Positions 7,167 to 11,766 of a stretch of 14,046 nt of DNA are shown one piece after another. Each line of letters opens with the position of its first letter. The first letter of the stretch is position 1. The notes below the pieces were generated by a model that worked only from the letters and a program-made list of their open reading frames with translations, made no database searches and was not told where the DNA came from. Position numbers and translations under genes: made by a program. The DNA comes from an uncultured Eubacteriales bacterium (GTDB lineage Bacteria > Bacillota > Clostridia > Christensenellales > Borkfalkiaceae): assembly GCA_900549005.1 (NCBI GenBank), contig URMT01000039.1:1-14046 (forward strand). The letters are read 5' to 3'.

Positions 7167-7196
7167 TTGACAGGTCGTCCGCCGCCGTGCTATAAT
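7167..7196 (+). promoter_or_regulatory. Strong sigma70-type promoter (upstream of tandem pair)
   Basis: A perfect TTGACA (7167-7172) and a perfect TATAAT (7191-7196) are separated by 18 bases. No gene begins close behind it; transcription would run through the hairpin at 7231-7284 and the second promoter at 7303 before reaching the aldolase gene at 7720. Confidence 0.75.
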
Positions 7197-7230
7197 AAAC
7201 AATAATTTCGCAAAACAATACTTTAATTGT

Positions 7231-7284
7231 GTGCGCCTCGCACTTTATCGCGCGGCCCGCGCGACAATTTCGTGAGGCTCGCAC
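7231..7284 (+). repeat. Partial repeat hairpin between the two promoters
   Basis: GTGCG (7231-7235) pairs with CGCAC (7280-7284), CCTC with GAGG, and TCGCGCG (7248-7254) with CGCGCGA (7258-7264). Its right half (7249-7277) is identical over 29 bases to 7678-7706, the hairpin that contains the aldolase Shine-Dalgarno sequence. It is therefore a duplicated fragment of the copy B repeat end. Confidence 0.75.
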
Positions 7285-7302
7285 CTTATTGCAATAGTGC
7301 GG

Positions 7303-7331
7303 TTGACAACAGTAAGCGCGTATGCTAAACT
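7303..7331 (+). promoter_or_regulatory. Promoter for the aldolase-like gene with a long leader
   Basis: TTGACA (7303-7308) and TAAACT (7326-7331) are separated by 17 bases. Both this and the promoter at 7167 are preceded by GCGG, as if duplicated. The resulting leader of about 380 bases holds hairpins at 7414-7442 (CTGCCG/CGGCAG), 7469-7492 (GCAAACGC/GCGTTTGC), 7510-7531 and the copy B repeat. Confidence 0.65.
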
Positions 7332-7509
7332 GAACTATATTTTATTAAATTCAAAAATAAATTATGTCGCAAGCAAGGGTCTCGGCTGCAATAAGGTAAA
7401 CAACTTGCAGCATCTGCCGTTTCCCTTCGGGAGCCTCGGCAGAGTAGCGCTTTGCTCACGCGGTCAACGCAAACGCTTTCATATGCGTTTGCTCACCTCA
7501 TATCGCCAC

Positions 7510-7531
7510 GCACAACGGGTGTCCGTTGTGC
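7510..7531 (+). repeat. GGGTGTCC-loop hairpin module, copy 1
   Basis: GCACAACGG (7510-7518) pairs perfectly with CCGTTGTGC (7523-7531) around the loop GTGT. It is preceded by GCTCACCTCATAT. The same module (CTCACCTCA, then a stem ending GG, loop GTGT, CC) occurs at 8829-8874 with a different but again perfect stem, so the loop is conserved while the stem bases vary. Confidence 0.75.
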
Positions 7532-7548
7532 TATGAAAGGCTCATTTG

Positions 7549-7708
7549 GCCTTGCGCAGCAGGACACAATTTGTCGCTACTGCGAGCTCACCGGGGTGAA
7601 TTGCCGCGACTATATAAATGTGGGCTGTAAAGGTCGCGGCAAGAGGGGCAGAGCTCCTCAAATCACGGAAATTGTCGCGCGCGGCCCGCGCGACAATTTC
7701 GTGAGGAG
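7549..7708 (-). repeat. Structured dispersed repeat, copy B (inverted)
   Basis: The reverse complement aligns with copy A across both the terminal hairpin and the core. The stems are GTCGCGGC (7633-7640) with GCCGCGAC (7603-7610), TCACC with GGTGA (7588-7592, 7595-7599), and the long terminal hairpin at 7654-7708. Homology ends near 7549, inside the last hairpin of copy A: the GCGCAAGG arm is present and the second arm is missing. Copy B lies directly against the aldolase gene. Confidence 0.78.
7654..7708 (+). promoter_or_regulatory. Long hairpin sequestering the aldolase Shine-Dalgarno
   Basis: CTCCT (7654-7658) pairs with AGGAG (7704-7708), CACG (7664-7667) with CGTG (7700-7703), and 13 further bases (7669-7681) pair perfectly with 7687-7699. 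Only a five-base bulge and one extra G interrupt the helix. AGGAG is the only Shine-Dalgarno sequence for the ATG at 7720, so folding should block ribosome binding. This is predicted from complementarity; no ligand or regulator is known. Confidence 0.7.
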
Positions 7709-7719
7709 ATTAAATATTT

Positions 7720-8691
7720 ATGGAAAACGTAGGAAATCTTCAATCGTTCCGCAAGGGCGTTAAAATACTCGATGCCACCCTCCGCGACGGAGGAATAGTC
7801 AATTCGTTCTACTTTAAAGACGACTTCGTAAAGGCGCTCTATAAGGCCAATATCGCCGCGGGCGTAGACATAATGGAGTTCGGCTATAAGGTGTCGAAAA
7901 AGATGTTCGATACCACGAAGTTCGGCAAGTGGAAGTTCTGCGACGAAAAGGATATCCGCGCCATAGTCGGCGAAAACAAGAGCGATATGCTCATCAGCGT
8001 AATGTCCGACGTGGGCAGGGTCGACCTCAAAGAGGAGGTCATTCCCAAAAAGGAGTCGGTAATCGATATGTACCGCATAGCTACCTACGTGCACCAGATA
8101 CCCTCCGCGATAGAGATGATAGAGTACTGCGCCAAGATGGGTTATAAGACGAGCTGCAACGTGATGGCCATTTCAAAGACTCAGGAGAGCAGCTTAAAGC
8201 AGGCTTTGGAGATAATAGGCCAGTCCCCCGCCGACATAATGGTGATAGTAGATAGCTACGGCGCGCTCTATCCCGAGCAGATTCGCCCCATATGCGATAC
8301 ATATCTGGAAGTAGCCGCAAAATACGGCAAGCAGGTGGGCATACACGCGCACAACAACCAGCAGCTTGCATTCGCCAACACTATCGAAGCGTGCGCCAAG
8401 GGCGTAAACTACCTCGACGGCACTGTGTGCGGAATGGGCCGCGGCGCGGGCAACTGCTTTACCGAAGCCCTTCTCGGTTTTCTCAAAAACCCCAAATATA
8501 AAATGGAGCCCGTCTTGAAGTTCATCCGCGAGTATATGAATCCCCTTTCAAAGGAAGTGAAGTGGGGGTACGACACCGCCTACCTTCTTACGGGAATGTA
8601 CAACGTTCACCCCTACGCCGCCATCGACTTCATCAAGGCGGGGAGGGAGGATTATGAGGAGTTCATTCAGGAAATAATGGGAGTGGACTAA
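7720..8691 (+). CDS. DRE-TIM metallolyase / HMGL-like aldolase (4-hydroxy-2-oxovalerate aldolase-like)
   Basis: This is a 323-residue TIM-barrel enzyme of the DRE-TIM (HMGL-like) superfamily, whose members make or break carbon-carbon bonds next to a carboxylate using a divalent metal. Seen: the signature LDATLRDGG (Asp18, Arg22, Asp23), which resembles the TLRDG of 4-hydroxy-2-oxovalerate aldolases, the metal-ligand motif HAHNN at 209-213, and GMGRGAGN at 238-245, another hallmark of that subgroup. It lacks the LeuA dimer and regulatory domains, so it is not an isopropylmalate synthase. No acetaldehyde dehydrogenase partner or catabolic cluster is nearby, so the substrate is unknown. The start at ATG 7720 is set by AGGAG at 7704-7708, 11 bases upstream. 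It is monocistronic: a long structured leader precedes it, and a strong terminator follows 9 bases after the stop. Confidence 0.88.
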   Translation: MENVGNLQSFRKGVKILDATLRDGGIVNSFYFKDDFVKALYKANIAAGVDIMEFGYKVSKKMFDTTKFGKWKFCDEKDIRAIVGENKSDMLISVMSDVGRVDLKEEVIPKKESVIDMYRIATYVHQIPSAIEMIEYCAKMGYKTSCNVMAISKTQESSLKQALEIIGQSPADIMVIVDSYGALYPEQIRPICDTYLEVAAKYGKQVGIHAHNNQQLAFANTIEACAKGVNYLDGTVCGMGRGAGNCFTEALLGFLKNPKYKMEPVLKFIREYMNPLSKEVKWGYDTAYLLTGMYNVHPYAAIDFIKAGREDYEEFIQEIMGVD

Positions 8692-8700
8692 AAAGTTCAC

Positions 8701-8733
8701 AAAAATGCCGCGCTGGCCGAGCGCGGCATTTTT
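8701..8733 (+). terminator. Intrinsic terminator after the aldolase-like gene
   Basis: A perfect 14-bp stem (8701-8714 with 8720-8733, loop GGCCG) starts with AAAAA and ends with TTTTT, so it can act in both directions. It lies 9 bases after the stop codon. Confidence 0.93.
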
Positions 8734-8758
8734 CGTGAGACGGAGAAACCAAGGTCTC

Positions 8759-8788
8759 GCGCGGCGTGCGGTGTATAAACCGCCGCGC
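8759..8788 (+). other. Inverted repeat of unknown role
   Basis: GCGCGGCG (8759-8766) pairs with CGCCGCGC (8781-8788) around a 14-base loop. It sits between the aldolase terminator and the GGGTGTCC hairpin module. No T-run follows. Confidence 0.45.
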
Positions 8789-8828
8789 TCGGTCACCGTT
8801 CGGACTTTGATTTGCCCTCACTCACCTC

Positions 8829-8874
8829 ACATTGCACAAACAGCGGGTGTCCGCTGTTTGAAGAACTGCAATGT
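8829..8874 (+). repeat. GGGTGTCC-loop hairpin module, copy 2
   Basis: ACATTGCA (8829-8836) pairs with TGCAATGT (8867-8874), and directly inside it CAAACAGCGG (8837-8846) pairs with CCGCTGTTTG (8851-8860) around GTGT. That makes 18 perfect base pairs broken only by a six-base bulge (AAGAAC) on the 3' side. It is preceded by CTCACCTC as in copy 1, and it precedes the core of repeat copy C by only a few bases. Confidence 0.8.
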
Positions 8875-8878
8875 TCGT

Positions 8879-9000
8879 CTCTTCGCGCGACTTTTCAGGG
8901 CCCTCGATTATATAGTCGCGCGAATTCACTTCTGGTGAGCCTGCTGCCGCAGCAAATGTGGTCGCGCTGGCGCAGGGGAACCCTGCTTGCAAACGTTAAT
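8879..9000 (+). repeat. Structured dispersed repeat, copy C
   Basis: The core aligns base for base with copy A (4347-4468) along its whole length. The first stem is CGCGCGACT (8884-8892) with AGTCGCGCG (8914-8922), the second TCAC with GTGA (8926-8929, 8935-8938), and the third GCAGGG (8972-8977) with CCCTGC (8981-8986). Copy A has GCAAGG/CCTTGC at the third, a compensated A-T to G-C change. The terminal hairpin of copies A and B is replaced here by the GGGTGTCC module. No gene lies in 8734-9104. Confidence 0.78.
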
Positions 9001-9013
9001 TATCTAATTAGTT

Positions 9014-9050
9014 GTCATTTCGACCGAGCGTAAGCGAGCGGAGAAATCTC
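9014..9050 (+). repeat. GTCATTTCGA...GAGAAATCTC intergenic repeat, copy 3
   Basis: This starts GTCATTTCGACCGAGCG and ends GCGGAGAAATCTC. It is directly followed by a fourth, shorter unit, and both lie just beyond the 3' end of the minus-strand lipoprotein gene. Confidence 0.75.
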
Positions 9051-9065
9051 AAATTGTTTTTTAAC

Positions 9066-9093
9066 GTCATTTCGAGCGTAGTAGAGAAATCTC
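9066..9093 (+). repeat. GTCATTTCGA...GAGAAATCTC intergenic repeat, copy 4 (short)
   Basis: This starts GTCATTTCGAGCG and ends TAGAGAAATCTC, lacking part of the middle seen in copy 3. It ends 12 bases from the lipoprotein stop codon. On the minus strand AGAGATTTCTCT is a small palindrome that might help end transcription, but no T-run follows. Confidence 0.65.
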
Positions 9094-9104
9094 TTTAAAG
9101 TTGA

Positions 9105-10097
9105 TTATTGTTTAATAGCTTTATCTGCAGTATTTTCAGGCAAATCTTGATTTTCTATAAAGTTTCTCGAAAAAGTATTTTCTCTATGTTCCAATTCCAC
9201 TTCATAATATTGATTATTGTTTAAGTTTTCTATTAATGTTTTATCGCTATTATTTGTTTGATTTTCTTTGATTTGCACTGTATATTCTTCATAGCCATTT
9301 TCATTAATATTTAAAATTACAATTGCTCGCGATGTCCCTTCTAATGTAGTATCTAATCGCCCCCCATTATCCTTAATAATACTTAATGTATTGCTATCAA
9401 CTCTATCAATAGCACCATCATTTGCAAGTTTTGTGTTTACCGCATCTCTAAGTTCGCTTCTAGCATCTTGAATAGATGGATTATAACTAAAAACATATTC
9501 AGTAACATATCTTGCCCCAAAGAAATCATTTGTATCAAATGCATTATTTAATAATTCACTATTCGGATTAACTAAATTTTCAATACTAACATTCTCTTTT
9601 GGCTCAACATTTTCTATATAATATCCTTTGACATTATTAGATTGATTATAAAAGAAAAACATTCTTATATTATCTATATTCCCTCGCCCGTCGTCTACAA
9701 TTTCCCACTTTGCATCTTCTACTTTGTTCATATCATAAGTGTTCCCTATTGCCTTACTTACCATATTTTCGTAAAGGTAATCATTTAAAGTGTCAGATAC
9801 AATGGCTTGATACTCTTCATTGCCATTTTTGAAAAGTTCGGCAACAGTTTTCGGGGCGTCAAGGTCAGGTTCGGGCTCGGGCTCTGGTTCAGGTTCAGGT
9901 GTGGGCTCAGGTTCAGGTGTGGGCTCAGGTTCAGGTGTGGGCTCAGGTTCAGGTTCGGGCTCGGGTTCGGGGCCAATAATTATCGGCGGTTTGCTGTTTG
10001 CGCTTGAATCGTCACCGAAATTACAAGCAGGCAAGCTGAAAGCGACGGAAACGGCCGCACAGACAGAAATAATTGCCATAAGAAAGGCCTTTTTCAT
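9105..10097 (-). CDS. Secreted lipoprotein with Pro-Glu/Pro-Thr stalk, function unknown
   Basis: This is a predicted surface lipoprotein of 330 residues. I chose the ATG at 10097 (minus strand) over the longer frame to 10214 because MKKAFLMAIISV begins a lipoprotein signal ending SLPAC (Cys25) and GGAGGAG lies four bases upstream; the longer frame would cross a transcription terminator. After Cys25 come a short polar segment and a stalk of PEPEP/TPEPEP repeats (about residues 42-78), then an acidic, Asn-rich globular part of about 250 residues that I do not recognise. The gene is clearly richer in A+T than every other gene here, apart from the stalk, and it is flanked by dispersed repeats on its 3' side. 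This suggests a separate origin by transfer, though no integrase or transposase is present. A promoter and structured RNA at 10144-10315 precede it. Confidence 0.82.
   Translation of the reverse strand: MKKAFLMAIISVCAAVSVAFSLPACNFGDDSSANSKPPIIIGPEPEPEPEPEPTPEPEPTPEPEPTPEPEPEPEPEPDLDAPKTVAELFKNGNEEYQAIVSDTLNDYLYENMVSKAIGNTYDMNKVEDAKWEIVDDGRGNIDNIRMFFFYNQSNNVKGYYIENVEPKENVSIENLVNPNSELLNNAFDTNDFFGARYVTEYVFSYNPSIQDARSELRDAVNTKLANDGAIDRVDSNTLSIIKDNGGRLDTTLEGTSRAIVILNINENGYEEYTVQIKENQTNNSDKTLIENLNNNQYYEVELEHRENTFSRNFIENQDLPENTADKAIKQ
9892..9945 (-). repeat. 18-bp tandem repeat coding for the TPEPEP stalk
   Basis: Three perfect 18-base units start at 9892, 9910 and 9928 (plus-strand reading GGTTCAGGTGTGGGCTCA) and code for the stalk. 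Related but diverged units flank them. Such perfect units can change in number by slippage, altering stalk length without changing the frame. Confidence 0.9.
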
Positions 10098-10143
10098 AAA
10101 ACTCCTCCAAAAATTTTTTTCACAGGGCATTTTTATGTGCATT

Positions 10144-10281
10144 AAAAAAGCGCGCCTCCAACCGAAGACGCGCCCTGCATAAGTATCTCCGATTGTTGCT
10201 ACACAAACCTTCACTCATAAGGAAACAGAGATACGAAATGCCGCCTTGTATCACGTTCAAAAAATATGGAATTGTGTAGCA
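10144..10281 (-). ncRNA. Candidate structured small RNA or attenuating leader
   Basis: On the minus strand a transcript from the promoter at 10287-10315 would start near 10281, exactly at TTGCTACACAA (10272-10282). That element is perfectly complementary to 10196-10206. GTATCTC (10228-10234) is complementary to 10183-10189. The two helices interleave (a-b-a'-b'), so they make either a pseudoknot or two exclusive folds; GATAC at 10248-10252 offers a third pairing. The transcript ends in a 10-bp stem with G-U pairs (10150-10173) followed by six T (10144-10149), an intrinsic terminator, 47 bases before the lipoprotein start. It is either an independent RNA of about 135 nt or a leader controlling the lipoprotein. 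It matches no riboswitch, 6S, SRP or tmRNA consensus I know. Confidence 0.6.
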
Positions 10282-10286
10282 AGATA

Positions 10287-10315
10287 AGTATAGCACAGGC
10301 AGGGTAAAACCGCAA
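10287..10315 (-). promoter_or_regulatory. Promoter of the small RNA / lipoprotein leader
   Basis: On the minus strand TTGCGG (10310-10315) and TATACT (10287-10292) are separated by 17 bases. Between here and the rpsL promoter (10316-10471) I see only short inverted repeats, among them TTGCGC/GCGCAA at 10392-10409 and ATACTA/TAGTAT just after it. These could be operators, but nothing identifies them. Confidence 0.6.
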
Positions 10316-10471
10316 GGGTATATAGCGGAATTTTTGTAAAAAAGGCGTGCGCAAAACGGTAACTCTATGTCAAAACTGACACGCTTTGCCCTTGCGCGCG
10401 CGTGCGCAATACTATATGTAGTATATATCCGCAGAACGGGGGCATAATTAAATAAATTTTGCTCAATTCGG

Positions 10472-10500
10472 TTGACAAACGTGCCTGCCTCTGTTAAAAT
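10472..10500 (+). promoter_or_regulatory. Main promoter of the str operon (rpsL-rpsG-fusA)
   Basis: A perfect TTGACA (10472-10477) and TAAAAT (10495-10500) are separated by 17 bases, giving a leader of about 155 bases before rpsL. Confidence 0.8.
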
Positions 10501-10525
10501 AGCTCTTGCTGTTATGGTTAATTTG

Positions 10526-10548
10526 GGTCGTTATGCTTAATAACGACC
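10526..10548 (+). promoter_or_regulatory. Hairpin in the rpsL leader
   Basis: GGTCGTTAT (10526-10534) pairs perfectly with ATAACGACC (10540-10548) around a five-base loop, close to the transcription start. It is followed by TTAAAACAG, not a T-run. It may be an attenuation or protein-binding site for the operon; the function is inferred only from position. Confidence 0.5.
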
Positions 10549-10660
10549 TTAAAACAGTGTTAAATAAGTCCTTTTTTCACGTTCGCTTTAAGGGACGGAC
10601 GGGGATAAAAGATATATTCCACAGGCCTTTTTATGGCCGAGTAAAACAAGGAGGACAACA

Positions 10661-11035
10661 ATGCCCACTATCAATCAGCTTATAAAGCACGGCAGGGAAA
10701 AGCAGGTCTATAAGTCCAAGTCACCCATACTTGACAACTGCCCCCAGAAGCGCGGCGTGTGCCTTTCGGTTACCACCACGACTCCTAAAAAGCCTAACTC
10801 CGCTATAAGAAAGATTGCCCGTGTGCGCCTTACCAACAAGCAGGAAGGTACCGTATACATTCCCGGCGAAGGCCACAACCTTCAAGAGCACTCTTCCGTT
10901 CTTATCCGCGGCGGCAGGGTTAAAGACCTTCCCGGCGTTCGTTACCACATCGTTCGCGGCGCACTCGATACCGCAGGCGTGGCAAAGCGCAAGCAGGCAC
11001 GTTCCCGTTACGGCGCAAAGAAGCCCAAGGCTTAA
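10661..11035 (+). CDS. rpsL: 30S ribosomal protein uS12
   Basis: uS12 is a decoding-centre protein of the small subunit. The 124-residue product begins [12 protein letters not shown] and carries the conserved blocks [38 protein letters not shown] and [21 protein letters not shown]. Lys43 and Lys88, where substitutions give streptomycin resistance in other bacteria, are both the wild-type lysine, so no target-based resistance is predicted. Asp89, modified by methylthiolation in some bacteria, is also present. Length is exactly that of the E. coli protein. A strong AAGGAGG lies 6 bases before the ATG. It is the first gene of the str operon, and an unusually long 240-base structured spacer separates it from rpsG. 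Confidence 0.98.
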   Translation: MPTINQLIKHGREKQVYKSKSPILDNCPQKRGVCLSVTTTTPKKPNSAIRKIARVRLTNKQEGTVYIPGEGHNLQEHSSVLIRGGRVKDLPGVRYHIVRGALDTAGVAKRKQARSRYGAKKPKA

Positions 11036-11040
11036 TTTCG

Positions 11041-11194
11041 CGCGGACTTTGTCCGCATAAAGCATACAAAGCTACAATTTTACCCTACTTGTTTCGGAAT
11101 ATATCTTCCCTTAATACCGATAAAAGTAGGCAGTATTCGCCGCGTGCCTCAAAATTTTGCGGTAAACGGGCGGAGAAGATTTGCTACCGCAAAA
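11041..11194 (+). promoter_or_regulatory. Structured rpsL-rpsG spacer with two or three hairpins
   Basis: The 240-base gap contains GCGGAC/GTCCGC at about 11042-11056; CCTACTT (11084-11090) pairing with AAGTAGG (11124-11130), with TCGG/CCGA nested inside it; and TTTTGCGGTA (11155-11164) pairing perfectly with TACCGCAAAA (11185-11194). No T-run follows any of these, so they are not simple terminators. In E. coli the S12-S7 spacer is the target of S7 feedback; a similar role here is a guess from position. Confidence 0.6.
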
Positions 11195-11275
11195 ACGGCA
11201 AGCAATAGCTTATTTAGAGTTTGGAATACAAAGTTCAGGCTCACCTTAAAAGAATAAAATAAAAGGAGAATAGTT

Positions 11276-11746
11276 ATGCCCAGAAGAGGTAACGTCCCCA
11301 AGAGGGACGTGCTGCCCGACCCCGTGTATAATTCCAAGGTTGTAACCAAGCTCATCAACCAGATAATGTACGACGGCAACAAGGGTACGGCACAGAACAT
11401 TGTTTACGACGCGTTCAAAATAATGTCTGAAAAGCTCGGACAGGACGCAATGGATATATTCAATCAGGCAATGAACAACATTATGCCCGTATTGGAAGTA
11501 AAGGCAAGGCGTGTAGGCGGCGCCAACTATCAGGTTCCCATCGAAATCAGGCCTGAAAGAAGGCAGACGCTTGCAATCCGCTGGCTGGTAATCAACACCA
11601 GGAAGCGCTCCGAAAGGGGTATGAGCGCAAAGCTCGCAGGCGAGCTTATGGATGCGTTCAACAACACCGGCGGCACTGTAAAGAAGAAGGAAGATACGCA
11701 CAGGATGGCCGAAGCCAACAAGGCGTTCGCTCATTTCAGATTCTGA
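11276..11746 (+). CDS. rpsG: 30S ribosomal protein uS7
   Basis: uS7 nucleates assembly of the 30S head and lies near the exit site. The 156-residue product starts [18 protein letters not shown] and contains the conserved [34 protein letters not shown] and the C-terminal half [18 protein letters not shown], followed by [18 protein letters not shown]. Length is typical of bacteria. AAGGAG sits 9 bases before the ATG. It is followed 20 bases later by fusA. In characterised str operons S7 represses its own translation by binding the operon mRNA; the structured spacer upstream is the place to look for that here. Confidence 0.98.
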   Translation: MPRRGNVPKRDVLPDPVYNSKVVTKLINQIMYDGNKGTAQNIVYDAFKIMSEKLGQDAMDIFNQAMNNIMPVLEVKARRVGGANYQVPIEIRPERRQTLAIRWLVINTRKRSERGMSAKLAGELMDAFNNTGGTVKKKEDTHRMAEANKAFAHFRF

Positions 11747-11766
11747 TTTAGCCACGGGAGTAACAT

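Noticed and set aside
6626..7195. 189-residue open frame after recG
   Set aside because: It runs through the recG tail, a terminator and three dispersed repeats and has no start signal.
7510..8874. Integron attC site or CRISPR repeat
   Set aside because: The hairpins lack the R box core and bulged bases of attC, there is no integrase, and there are only two copies with no spacer array.
6769..9104. Insertion sequence or group II intron
   Set aside because: No transposase, reverse transcriptase or maturase fragment was found in any frame, and no intron domain V motif was recognised; only short non-coding repeats are present.
10098..10214. Longer lipoprotein start at 10214
   Set aside because: It would cross the intrinsic terminator and place the signal peptide inside the protein; ATG 10097 has GGAGGAG in front of a clear signal.
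10144..10281. 6S RNA, SRP RNA, tmRNA or a known riboswitch
   Set aside because: Length and helix order do not fit 6S; the SRP tip motif, tmRNA 3' end and the riboswitch cores I can recall are absent. It was kept as an unassigned structured RNA.
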